DNA of 64,000 nt from Acidaminobacterium chupaoyuni. GTDB lineage: Bacteria; Bacillota; Clostridia; Oscillospirales; Butyricicoccaceae. The notes under the pieces were generated by a model. It made no database searches and was not told the DNA's origin. It saw only the letters and a program-made list of their open reading frames with translations. Below, in pieces: positions 44,199-52,400 of this stretch (the first letter of the stretch is position 1; each line of letters opens with the position of its first letter). The stretch lies in the NCBI GenBank assembly GCA_047936785.1, contig CP176394.1. One strand, written 5' to 3'. A program made the translations under genes and the position numbers.

Positions 44199-45587
44199 TC
44201 AGACGCCCGCTTTCTCGGGGGCGGGCCTTTCTTTTTTTGAAATGCGTGAAGCGCGCATCATATTGATCCAGGTGAAGATCGGCAAAACATAGCAGAGCAT
44301 GCAATAGGGCGCGAAGCGGAGCGCCGCCACCCCCGTGATGGAAACCGCCATCATGGCGTTGACATTCCATGGGATCAGCGGCGAAACGATGATGCCGTTA
44401 TCGGAAATGATGTGGGCCAGCGCGCGGCGGGTAATTTTCATCTCGTCGAATTTCGGGCTGAAATACATGCCCGTGGCCATGGCGCAGATGGGCTGATTGC
44501 AGGTGACAAGGGTCAAAAGAATGCTGGTCAGCCCGGCGTTCGCCATCAGGCGGCCTTCGTTTTGGGTAGGCTTGTTCAAGCGATCCAGCAGCAGGTTGAT
44601 CATGCCGCCGCCTTCCATCAACCCGTTGAGCACAGCGGAAAAAATCACGCTGAGGATCACATTGACCATGGAAAGCACACCGCTGCCCGAGATCACGCGG
44701 GCCAGCTGCGCATCGGCGGGATGAAAGCCCATAACGAAATTCCGCGCCATTTCGGCGAAAGAAAGATCTGTCATGGCAAAAGCCAGCGCCACCGAGACCC
44801 CCAGCGAGATCAGCAGCGAGGTGACGATGCTGCGCCGGAACGCCAGCACCAGCAGCACCATCAGCACCAGCGGCAGAAGCATCAGCCAGTGGATGGTATA
44901 AGAGCTTTTCAAAAGCGAAAGCAGCGGTGTTACCCCCGAAAGATCTGCCCCCGCATAAGACCGGCCCGCCCAATAATAAAACAGGCTGCAAATGCCAAGG
45001 CCCATCAGGGTATAGCGCCCCATATATTTAATGTTGCCGGGCATATCCGTGCCCGTCATAGAAGAAACCAGATTCAAAACGGCCGAAAGCGGCGCGGTTC
45101 GATCGGCCAGATAACAGCCCGAAATCACGGCGCCCGCCATCAGCGGCATATGGATGCCCAGCGCCTGCGCAATGCCGATGAACACCACGCCCATGGTGCT
45201 CAGGGTTCCCATGGCTGTGCCCAGAATGCAGGAAAGCGCGCTGCAAAGCAAAAACGCCACCAAAACCATATTCAGCCCCGAAAGATATTTCAGCCCGCCA
45301 TAAACAAAGGTGCCGATCACGCCGCTGGCCATCCAAAACCCGATGGTTCCGCCGATGAAAAACAGCATGACACAGATGCCCTTCACATTGGAAAGGCGGG
45401 AAACCGACATTTTCCAAAGCTCTTTTATCGAACTTCCCTGCTTCCAGACAAAAAAAGCTGCCGCGGCGCAGCCGGCGGCGATCCCCCAGAAAACAGGCCA
45501 TTCAAAAACGATGCACAACGCAATGGCCGCGATGAGCACCGCCACCACCACATAGGCGCTCCATAACGCATAGCTCTTGTTTTTCAA
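44199..45587 (-). CDS. NhaC-family Na+/H+ antiporter
   Basis: This 462-residue membrane protein has about 11-12 hydrophobic segments. It shows NhaC-type signatures: GTFVYGGLKYL, LSCILGTAMGTLSTMGVVFIGIA, ISGCYLADRTAPLSAVLNL and GIIVSPLIPWNVNA. NhaC proteins exchange Na+ for protons, and some relatives exchange organic ions such as malate or tyramine, so the substrate is not certain. I place the start at the TTG at 45587, just before the first helix and behind GAAGGGTG. It diverges from ggt. Confidence 0.85.
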   Translation of the reverse strand: MKNKSYALWSAYVVVAVLIAAIALCIVFEWPVFWGIAAGCAAAAFFVWKQGSSIKELWKMSVSRLSNVKGICVMLFFIGGTIGFWMASGVIGTFVYGGLKYLSGLNMVLVAFLLCSALSCILGTAMGTLSTMGVVFIGIAQALGIHMPLMAGAVISGCYLADRTAPLSAVLNLVSSMTGTDMPGNIKYMGRYTLMGLGICSLFYYWAGRSYAGADLSGVTPLLSLLKSSYTIHWLMLLPLVLMVLLVLAFRRSIVTSLLISLGVSVALAFAMTDLSFAEMARNFVMGFHPADAQLARVISGSGVLSMVNVILSVIFSAVLNGLMEGGGMINLLLDRLNKPTQNEGRLMANAGLTSILLTLVTCNQPICAMATGMYFSPKFDEMKITRRALAHIISDNGIIVSPLIPWNVNAMMAVSITGVAALRFAPYCMLCYVLPIFTWINMMRASRISKKERPAPEKAGV

Positions 45588-45752
45588 ACAGCAACACCCT
45601 TCTTTTCCCTTTCGCGGCGCGCCGCGCCGCAATTCAACCATAGGGTAACATGAAACCGCAAAAGTGGCAATGAATTTCTGAATAAAATTCTATACAAACG
45701 CCGGGAAACGCGCTATGATAAAGCTACCGAACAATCGAAAGGGGAAAACAGA

Positions 45753-47363
45753 ATGAACAGCTCTCGCATCTATCCCTATCCCTCTCGCCGTTATGCCACC
45801 TATGCGGCAAACGGGATGTGCGCAACCTCCAATCATCTTGCGGCGCAAGCCGGCATCGATATGCTGAAAAAAGGCGGCAACGCTTTTGACGCGGTGGTTG
45901 CCATGGCGGCCTGTGCCATCGTTTTAGAGCCCCAGACAAACGGCGCGGGCGGGGATGCTTTCGCCATTTTTTCCACCCCCGACGGCCGGCTCCACGGCAT
46001 GAATTCCAGCGGCGTGATGGGCAGCGCCTTCACGCTGGAAAAAATGCTTGAAGATGGCTATGATGAGATGCCCGCCTATGGCCCCAAACCCATCACGGTT
46101 CCCGGCGTGACCGCCGCTTGGGCGGCGCTTGTTCAGCAGCATGGCCGCCTGAGCCTGGGCGAAGTTCTGGCCCCCGCCATCCGCTATGCCAAAGAGGGGC
46201 AGGCCATCGCCACCATCACCTGCACTTCTATTGAAACCATGGCCTCCCGTCTGCGTGAAAACACCGATTGCGGCCCGGAATTCGAAGAATGGTTTAACAC
46301 CTTTATGCCGAACGGATGCGTTCCCACGCCGGGCGAACTGTTCTATAATAAACCGCTGGGCGAAACTTTGGAAAAAGTCGCCAAAACCAACGGCCGCGAA
46401 CTTTATGAAGGCGAAACCGCCGAAAAGATCGTGGAATGCTGCCGCCGCTATGGCGGGTTTTTGACCAGAGAAGATCTGGCAAACCATCAGGTGGAATGGG
46501 TCAAACCCCTGAGCGCGGCCTATCACGGCTATGAAGTATGGGAACTGCCCCCCAACGGCCAGGGCCTTGTGGCGCTGATGGCGCTGAATATCTTAAACGG
46601 CTTCGAGCCTTCGCCCGCCGATGATCTGCTGGGCACCCACCGCCAGATCGAAGCCATCAAGCTGGCCTTCAGCGACGGGCTGAAATATATCACCGACCCG
46701 CGCCATATGGCGCTTCGCCCCGAAGAACTGCTCACCCCCGAATATGCCGCCCGCCGCCGCGCGCTGATCGGCGGCACAGCGCTGGAACCCTTCCCCGGCG
46801 ACCCGCGCAACAGCGGCACGGTTTATATGTGCGCCGCCGACCGCGAAGGGAACATGATCTCTTATATCCAAAGCAACTATGCGGGCTTTGGTTCGGGCGT
46901 CGTCATCCCCGGCACAGGCATCGCCATGCAGAACCGCGGCAAATCGTTCTCGCTGGATGCAAACCACGCCAATGTGGCCGCCCCCGGCAAAAAGCCTTAT
47001 CACACCATCATCCCGGGCTTTTTAACAAAGAACGGCAAGCCCGTGGGCCCCTTCGGCGTGATGGGCGGATTCATGCAGCCCCAGGGCCATGTTCAGGTGA
47101 TCACCCGCTATATCGATTGCGGCATGAACCCTCAGGCCTGCATCGACGCCCCCCGCTGGCAGTGGACAAAGGGCAAAAACATCAGCGTGGAAGCAGGCTT
47201 CCCCCAGCATCTGGTGGAAGGGCTGCTGGCCAGCGGCCATAAAATGAGCTATGATATCAACACCGGCGCTTTTGGCAAAGGCCAGATGATCTTTAAAACG
47301 GAACAGGGCACTTTGATCGGCGGCACAGAGCCGCGATGCGAAGGCGCCTGCGCCGCCTGGTAA
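45753..47363 (+). CDS. ggt: gamma-glutamyltransferase
   Basis: Gamma-glutamyltransferase removes or transfers the gamma-glutamyl group of glutathione-type peptides. This 536-residue precursor has the N-terminal MCATSNHLAAQAGIDML, the region EPQTNGAGGDAF and the self-cleavage/catalytic site region RNSGTVYMCAADREGNMIS. GSGVVIPGTGIAMQNRG and a C-terminal glycine-rich segment follow. No signal peptide is visible, so it may stay cytoplasmic; clostridial members of this group are often annotated as acylases of other amides. GAAAGGGG precedes the ATG. Confidence 0.88.
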   Translation: MNSSRIYPYPSRRYATYAANGMCATSNHLAAQAGIDMLKKGGNAFDAVVAMAACAIVLEPQTNGAGGDAFAIFSTPDGRLHGMNSSGVMGSAFTLEKMLEDGYDEMPAYGPKPITVPGVTAAWAALVQQHGRLSLGEVLAPAIRYAKEGQAIATITCTSIETMASRLRENTDCGPEFEEWFNTFMPNGCVPTPGELFYNKPLGETLEKVAKTNGRELYEGETAEKIVECCRRYGGFLTREDLANHQVEWVKPLSAAYHGYEVWELPPNGQGLVALMALNILNGFEPSPADDLLGTHRQIEAIKLAFSDGLKYITDPRHMALRPEELLTPEYAARRRALIGGTALEPFPGDPRNSGTVYMCAADREGNMISYIQSNYAGFGSGVVIPGTGIAMQNRGKSFSLDANHANVAAPGKKPYHTIIPGFLTKNGKPVGPFGVMGGFMQPQGHVQVITRYIDCGMNPQACIDAPRWQWTKGKNISVEAGFPQHLVEGLLASGHKMSYDINTGAFGKGQMIFKTEQGTLIGGTEPRCEGACAAW

Positions 47364-47370
47364 GCAAAAC

Positions 47371-47415
47371 CGGCAGGTTTTCCCGAAAAAAGAGACTTTT
47401 CGGGGAAACCTGCCG
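47371..47415 (+). terminator. long hairpin after ggt
   Basis: CGGCAGGTTT (47371-47380) pairs with AAACCTGCCG (47406-47415), with an inner CCCGAAAA/TTTTCGGG pair. The U tract is poor, so termination efficiency is uncertain. Confidence 0.6.
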
Positions 47416-47448
47416 CAAGATTACGCATAAATATTTAAAAGAAACTGC

Positions 47449-47477
47449 TTGACATCGTTATTTTGCTATGCTATACT
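47449..47477 (+). promoter_or_regulatory. promoter of the initiator tRNA gene
   Basis: TTGACA (47449-47454), 17 bases and TATACT (47472-47477), 24 bases before the tRNA. Confidence 0.88.
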
Positions 47478-47501
47478 AAATAAGCACTCAAAAGTAGATA
47501 T

Positions 47502-47578
<77 letters not shown>

Positions 47579-47609
47579 TATTGTGCAAGCAAAAAAGATA
47601 TTGCACCGG

Positions 47610-47645
47610 AAAACCCAGTAACCACAACGGTTTCTGGGTTTTTTC
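47610..47645 (+). terminator. tRNA terminator
   Basis: AAAACCCAG (47610-47618) pairs with CTGGGTTTT (47634-47642), with an inner AACC/GGTT pair and a U run to 47644. Confidence 0.85.
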
Positions 47646-47813
47646 GTGCCCTTTTTTTGAAGTGCAAAAAAAAGATATTTTCCTGTGTTACCCCCCGTTG
47701 GTAGGGACTTGAACTAAAACTCCACCGTTATTCAGCCCAAAATTCGATTCCAGGCAGAGTTTTTTCTCGAAAATCAAAAAAATATTTGTTAATTTTTTGT
47801 GTCTTGTAAAAGT

Positions 47814-47840
47814 GGTCTGTATCAAAATGTGATACAGACC
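47814..47840. promoter_or_regulatory. 10-7-10 perfect inverted repeat
   Basis: GGTCTGTATC (47814-47823) and GATACAGACC (47831-47840) flank a 7-base centre. It is a candidate operator or leader hairpin for the first ICE operon. The remainder of 47646-47863 is AT-rich with no supported gene. Confidence 0.6.
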
Positions 47841-47863
47841 AAAATATAGTCAATATATTTTTG

Positions 47864-47899
47864 AAGGCCGACATTCATTCGTGAGTGTCGGCCTTTTTT
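47864..47899 (+). terminator. terminator just upstream of the first ICE gene
   Basis: AAGGCCGACA (47864-47873) pairs with TGTCGGCCTT (47886-47895) around a TTCG-type loop, followed by TTTTTT. It ends 25 bases before the ATG at 47925, so it may attenuate the operon. Confidence 0.85.
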
Positions 47900-47924
47900 G
47901 CGTTTTGAACAGGAGGGAAACGCT

Positions 47925-48614
47925 ATGAGTCAAGAGAAATCAGAACAGAACAATGCCTATCTTCAGGAGATTCGTATCGCACTGCAGAATCGTGGGTTTA
48001 GCACAAGCGAGCCGACTGATGATTTCTTCCAAGTATCACTTGAGGGTCAATCCCTTTGTAAAGTCATGGGTACTGGTAGCGTGAGATATAGCAAATCAGA
48101 TGTAATAACAGAAGGGCAAAACGATGCCCTGCATCAAGTAATTAGCACGGCGTACACTGTTTCGGAATATATGCGTCTCATGGAAGAAGCGCCTGTTCTC
48201 AAAGCGGACGGATTGGATGAACACTATAAGCTCCTGGCAGACTACAACGGTACAGTTCTCGTTGGCCACCCCACTTCATTTGGTGTCCAGTTTATCACAT
48301 GGGATTGGTGTTACGGTCATGCTGCCGTTACCCAAGGACATCAGATGGCTGGTAATTATGAGGCTGCGAAACAAGATTTTGCTGTTCGGAGTGGGCTCAT
48401 CGATAAGAGAATGCTTTTTTCTCCGGACCAGCTGACGGAGATATATCGATGTATCCAAGACACATTGGATCATCAGTACGACATCACTTTTGATCAAGAG
48501 AATATGCTGAAGGACACGCAGGAGCAGATTATTGATATTGTCCCAGATCTCGACCAGCGGGTACAACGCGCAATGGATCAGGAAGAAACGACATTTTCGC
48601 ATCCCATGATGTAA
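47925..48614 (+). CDS. hypothetical ICE protein
   Basis: This 229-residue soluble protein has no membrane segment. Residues 1-65 look like a small alpha/beta domain (AYLQEIRIALQNRGF, VSLEGQSLCKVMGTG). The middle contains FGVQFITWDWCYGHAAVTQGH, and the end is acidic and helical (VPDLDQRVQRAMDQEE). AGGAGG lies 8 bases before the ATG at 47925. It is the first gene of the element and sits behind an attenuator-like terminator. I do not recognise the family. Confidence 0.7.
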   Translation: MSQEKSEQNNAYLQEIRIALQNRGFSTSEPTDDFFQVSLEGQSLCKVMGTGSVRYSKSDVITEGQNDALHQVISTAYTVSEYMRLMEEAPVLKADGLDEHYKLLADYNGTVLVGHPTSFGVQFITWDWCYGHAAVTQGHQMAGNYEAAKQDFAVRSGLIDKRMLFSPDQLTEIYRCIQDTLDHQYDITFDQENMLKDTQEQIIDIVPDLDQRVQRAMDQEETTFSHPMM

Positions 48615-48699
48615 AGCGAAGAACCGCAGGATACTTCGGCGCTCATTTTATTTGTAGAGGATATCGACATGAAGATACCTATAACTAAGGAGGATGACC

Positions 48700-49053
48700 A
48701 TGGAGAAACAGGAACTTGAATACTGGAAGGCAGTCACGGCCGGCAGTTCCTCCCAGTGGGTTGAGGATACCATCACCAGTCTCAACGGCAACGGAAAGCT
48801 GTACTACATCGGCGGAGAAAAAGGGCGTTATATGCGGATCACCCCGGAAGCAGAGCTTCAGATTGGATCTTATGAACACGCCTTTCCGCACATCGGAGAG
48901 GCGCTTTTCAAAATCGATGCCGCACAGCAGTTTTCCAATAGCGACAAAGCCTTTGAAGCCGCCTGTGAAATTGGCGGCTCAAAATTTATGGAGGATTTGT
49001 TCTCTGGCGAACCAAGCCAGACAGAGGGCTTTGCCTTCGAAATGAAAATGTGA
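48700..49053 (+). CDS. hypothetical ICE protein
   Basis: A 117-residue soluble protein: WVEDTITSLNGNGKLYYIGGEKGRYMRI, then EAELQIGSYEHAFPHIGEALFKI and an acidic C terminus. The ATG at 48700 is 6 bases after AAGGAGG; an ATG at 48694 touches the ribosome site. It ends 12 bases before the next gene. Family unknown. Confidence 0.68.
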   Translation: MEKQELEYWKAVTAGSSSQWVEDTITSLNGNGKLYYIGGEKGRYMRITPEAELQIGSYEHAFPHIGEALFKIDAAQQFSNSDKAFEAACEIGGSKFMEDLFSGEPSQTEGFAFEMKM

Positions 49054-49065
49054 AGGAGGATGCAG

Positions 49066-50259
49066 ATGCAATTTCAAGCAGTATTGTGTAACCGCCAACA
49101 CCCTGAGTATGGCGTGGCGACCATCCCGTTTCCCATCCCCGACGCGGAATATGAAAATGTGATTCGCCTTTTGGAGCCTCTTGACCTTGGGGATGAGGTC
49201 AAGCAGGACTGCCATATCGAAGAGATCCGCGGCGATACCCCCGCGCTCAAGCAGATAGAACGGACGAATGCCAATCTTGATGAACTGGACTACCTTGCCA
49301 GGCGGCTGGACAGCTTCGATGCTTACGAGCTGACACAGTTTCAAGGTATGGCTTCACGGCTGAGCCTGCACAGCGTGGAGCGGTTCATCAATCTGACCTT
49401 TTGCTGTCAGGAAAGCACGGTGATTTCAGATTTCACGCATCTGGACGCAATTGGCCGAAAGCATTTTCTCACCCTGAACGGAGGTTGTGCGTCTAAAGAG
49501 GAAATGGAGAAAACAAACGGTTTCGAAATAGCCAAAAAACTGATTCTGTCAGAACAGGGGCTTGTCACCCCCTACGGTGTAGTCTATGACAATGGAATGG
49601 AGCTGTCACAAGCATATGATGGACGGCACTTTCCGGAATATCGCTACGCAGACAGCTTGATGGAGGTGGAGCTGCGTTCCCGTTTCGCTCTCGCAGACAG
49701 TCCCGCAGCCTATTTGTTTCTTCCCGTACCGCAGGCGCAAATCGAGCGCACCATGATTCGTGCCGGGATCAGCAGCTACGGAGATATGTGCCTGCGTTTT
49801 ATGGAAAGCGAACTTCCCGAGGAAATTGATGTCGCACTGGATATGGAGCATGAGGGCATCGCATCTCTGAACGAAATGTGCGCCGCCATTGAAAAGCTCT
49901 CTCCCAGTGACCGCTTAAAGCTGGGGGCTGCGGTTGCGTTGGCACAGCCGGACTACTCCTCGCAGGTCATGCATCTGGCGCAGAATCTGGAATTCTTTGA
50001 ATTCATCCCCGGTGCAAAGACCGCCGAAGATTATGGATGTTATATGATTCAAGACTCCGAGCATTTCGAGTATGACGAAAACCTCGCCGATTTCTATGAC
50101 TACGAGAAGTACGGCCGACAGCGAATGGAATACGAATACGGCCAGTTTGTGGCCCGCGGCTATATTTCCTATCACGGCACTCTCAGCCTTGATGAACTCA
50201 TGATGGAAGATCCCGCTGAGCAGGAGCAGGACGGTTTTGAGATGGGAGGAATGGAATGA
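49066..50259 (+). CDS. ArdA-like antirestriction protein (copy 1)
   Basis: This is a 397-residue acidic protein. The N-terminal AVLCNRQHPEYGVATIPFPI followed by LDELDYLARRLDSFDAYELTQFQG is the layout of clostridial ICE proteins annotated as ArdA-like antirestriction factors. A second domain (IEEIDVALDMEHEGIASLNE, AAAVALAQPDYSS) is also helical and acidic. ArdA proteins mimic B-form DNA and block type I restriction during transfer; that function is inferred from family and charge. The ATG at 49066 is 6 bases after AAGGAGG. The end (EMGGME) encodes the ribosome site of the next gene, which overlaps by 4 bases. Confidence 0.75.
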   Translation: MQFQAVLCNRQHPEYGVATIPFPIPDAEYENVIRLLEPLDLGDEVKQDCHIEEIRGDTPALKQIERTNANLDELDYLARRLDSFDAYELTQFQGMASRLSLHSVERFINLTFCCQESTVISDFTHLDAIGRKHFLTLNGGCASKEEMEKTNGFEIAKKLILSEQGLVTPYGVVYDNGMELSQAYDGRHFPEYRYADSLMEVELRSRFALADSPAAYLFLPVPQAQIERTMIRAGISSYGDMCLRFMESELPEEIDVALDMEHEGIASLNEMCAAIEKLSPSDRLKLGAAVALAQPDYSSQVMHLAQNLEFFEFIPGAKTAEDYGCYMIQDSEHFEYDENLADFYDYEKYGRQRMEYEYGQFVARGYISYHGTLSLDELMMEDPAEQEQDGFEMGGME

Positions 50260-50642
50260 TGCGAGATATTTCAACCGAGGTACTGCGCCGCATGGGATAC
50301 AGCGAGGGGCTCATCCTGCAAGGATGCGGCGGTGACCCGCAGGAATGGATTGACGGAATTAACGAAATGCTGACCGATATGAATATTCTAAAAAACGGAA
50401 GTCGATTCACCGAGGTCAGCAGATTTGAGCATGATGGGCTGACCAATCTGTTGTTCCACATGGACGGTGTTCAGTTGGACATCGGTAAACTTGCCCTTTG
50501 GCGGCTGAAAACCCATGAACAGTTTGGCGGAACATGGCTCAGTGATTATGTCCCAAACAAGCTGGACGGTTTTGTCCAGAGCAATCAGGACGCCACGGGC
50601 GACAAGGTGGAGTTCGGCATGGAAATGGGAGGTTTGCAATGA
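50256..50642 (+). CDS. hypothetical ICE protein
   Basis: A 128-residue protein with an N-terminal helical part (MMRDISTEVLRRMGYSEGLILQ) and FGGTWLSDYVPNKLDGF near the C terminus. It begins inside the upstream ArdA-like gene (ATGA overlap) and its tail EMGGLQ supplies the GGAGG for the next gene. Found with antirestriction genes here; function unknown. Confidence 0.68.
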   Translation: MMRDISTEVLRRMGYSEGLILQGCGGDPQEWIDGINEMLTDMNILKNGSRFTEVSRFEHDGLTNLLFHMDGVQLDIGKLALWRLKTHEQFGGTWLSDYVPNKLDGFVQSNQDATGDKVEFGMEMGGLQ

Positions 50643-50857
50643 TCACACTCCACCTGACCCACGATATGGAATCGGACGGCGTGTATGGTGATTCAATAAA
50701 TAGAATGCCGCTGACAGGAAAGAGCCCATCTGCGGTATTCGCATCAATTCATGGCGAAGAAGGTTCGTTGTTAGACACCATACATGGCCATTCCAAGGCA
50801 GGCAGAAATCACAATAAGCATAATCGGAGAGAGTCCTTTTTTCAGTACCTTTCTTGA
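50639..50857 (+). pseudogene. ICE gene apparently truncated by the chromate cassette
   Basis: A frame opens with a good coupled start (GGAGG, ATGA overlap at 50639) and reads MITLHLTHDMESDGVYG. It then runs antisense into the end of the chromate transporter gene (stop 50771) and stops at 50857. The first ~20-40 codons look like the start of an ICE gene cut by insertion of the oppositely oriented cassette. The exact junction is not visible. Confidence 0.5.
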
Positions 50858-51334
50858 ACCGAAATACACAAGCGCCAGTATCAACGAAATTACCAATGCA
50901 CGGCCATTGAGCGCCGCGCCGGTGGTGATGGATATGCAGTTGTTCATAATCATAAAGCAGCCTGTTGCAAGAATAATTCCGATGATGCAGGGTTTGAGTC
51001 CGCGGAGTATTGCCTGAACATACCTGTTTTTCAATGCGGTCTTGAGCAGCGCCATCACCAGCAGGATGATGATAAAGGATGGGAGCACGACCGCCAGCGT
51101 TGCAATGGCCGAGCCGGGAAGCCCCGCCTGACTGCTGCCTACATAGGTGGCCAGATTCACCATAATCGGCCCGGGAGTGCTCTCGCTGACTGCAATCATA
51201 TAGGTCAGCATCTCGTCGCTGAGCCAGCCATAGGACAGCACCACGTCGCGTATCAGAGGAATTGCGCCGTATGCGCCGCCGAAGGCGAAGCAGCCGACCT
51301 TGAGGAACCCGAGAAACAAATCCAGATAAATCAT
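50771..51334 (-). CDS. chromate transporter subunit (second)
   Basis: This 187-residue, half-size ChrA-family membrane protein has the motifs GCFAFGGAYGAIPLI, AVSESTPGPIMVNLATYVG and ATLAVVLPSFIII. Two short proteins acting together replace the single long ChrA in many Bacillota; they export chromate or related oxyanions. It overlaps the first subunit by 4 bases and is the last gene of the cassette. Confidence 0.9.
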   Translation of the reverse strand: MIYLDLFLGFLKVGCFAFGGAYGAIPLIRDVVLSYGWLSDEMLTYMIAVSESTPGPIMVNLATYVGSSQAGLPGSAIATLAVVLPSFIIILLVMALLKTALKNRYVQAILRGLKPCIIGIILATGCFMIMNNCISITTGAALNGRALVISLILALVYFGSRKVLKKGLSPIMLIVISACLGMAMYGV

Positions 51335-51909
51335 TTAGCCGCACCGCCCTTCTGCGGGGGAGCACCCTGTATCAAAAAGATGGCGAGGCTGACAACCGCC
51401 GCCACCAGCATCAGGCTGACGGATGAGAAGTTCCAGGAGAAAAGATCGATGAGCAGCATTGCAGCAAACGAACAGAGCATGATGACGCGCGGAACGGGTT
51501 TCTTGTGCATCTTCTTTATCATCGTGATCGCAGCGTCCAGAATCAATATGCCGACCGCGATTTTGATGCCCTGAAAGGCGTTGGCAATCAACGTGATTTC
51601 CAGGAAGTTATCGAGGAACATGGAAATCAGATAGATGATAACAAAGGACGGCAGCACCATGCCAAGCGTCGCGATGAGAGCGCCTGCAACGCCTTTCTGC
51701 CGGTAGCCCACAAAGGTGGCGCAGTTGATGGCGATAGGTCCCGGCGTGGACTCAGCAATGACCGTCACATTCATCATGTCGTCGTGGGTGATCCATTGCT
51801 TGTTCTCCACACAGGCGTTCTCAATCATGGAGATCATCGCGTAACCGCCGCCAAAGGTGAACAGCCCGATTTTTGCAAAGGTCAGGAACAGATCGAGAAG
51901 GACGCTCAT
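51331..51909 (-). CDS. chromate transporter subunit (first)
   Basis: This 192-residue half-size ChrA protein has GLFTFGGGYAMISMIE, VIAESTPGPIAINCATFVGY and ATLGMVLPSFVII. The ATG at 51909 follows GGAGGAATCCAA and overlaps the stop of the ArsR-type regulator gene, so regulator and transporter are co-translated. It pairs with the second subunit to form the exporter. Confidence 0.9.
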   Translation of the reverse strand: MSVLLDLFLTFAKIGLFTFGGGYAMISMIENACVENKQWITHDDMMNVTVIAESTPGPIAINCATFVGYRQKGVAGALIATLGMVLPSFVIIYLISMFLDNFLEITLIANAFQGIKIAVGILILDAAITMIKKMHKKPVPRVIMLCSFAAMLLIDLFSWNFSSVSLMLVAAVVSLAIFLIQGAPPQKGGAAK

Positions 51910-52235
51910 TTGGATTCCTCCCCTTCGCGAAACGCACACTCGCACAGCTTCGGGTCACGGTTTAAAGACAGGGACTGCTGGCGCATCTGCTCAAAGGACT
52001 CCGCTAAACAATCCACTGCCTCCTGACAGGGAAGATAGTGCGTATGGTAGCCGTATTTCTCACCGTACACCAGCCCCGCTTCCCGCAGTACTTTCATGTG
52101 CTGTGAAATAGCGGATTCCGTGATTCCCATCTTCTTTGAAAGGGACCGAACGCAATGCTTCCTGACAAGTAACTGCTGAAATATCGAGTAACGCATGGGC
52201 TCGCATAGAGCCTTGATGAGGATTGCCGTTTTCAT
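51906..52235 (-). CDS. ArsR/SmtB-family repressor of the chromate genes
   Basis: This 109-residue winged-helix protein has RYSIFQQLLVRKHCVRSLSKKMGITESAISQHMKVLREAGLV, an ArsR-type DNA-binding region. Its cysteines (CVRS, CQEAVDC, CECAF) could sense metal or oxyanion. It heads the cassette behind its own promoter; an ATCAC/GTGAT inverted pair before the ATG is a likely operator. Confidence 0.88.
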   Translation of the reverse strand: MKTAILIKALCEPMRYSIFQQLLVRKHCVRSLSKKMGITESAISQHMKVLREAGLVYGEKYGYHTHYLPCQEAVDCLAESFEQMRQQSLSLNRDPKLCECAFREGEESK

Positions 52236-52264
52236 CTAATCACCTCTGATTTAGTGATGACTTA

Positions 52265-52293
52265 ATTATATATTGGAGAACTATATTAGTCAA
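52265..52293 (-). promoter_or_regulatory. promoter of the chromate cassette
   Basis: On the minus strand TTGACT (52293-52288), 17 bases and TATAAT (52270-52265), 30 bases before the repressor ATG. Confidence 0.85.
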
Positions 52294-52400
52294 CGCTAAA
52301 ATAAACCGTTATTTTAAAAACCAGATGATATTTTAATAGCTATCCCCGCCACTGTGTGGTATGTTGTGTGCTTGAAAAAACAAGAAGGAGATGATATCCC

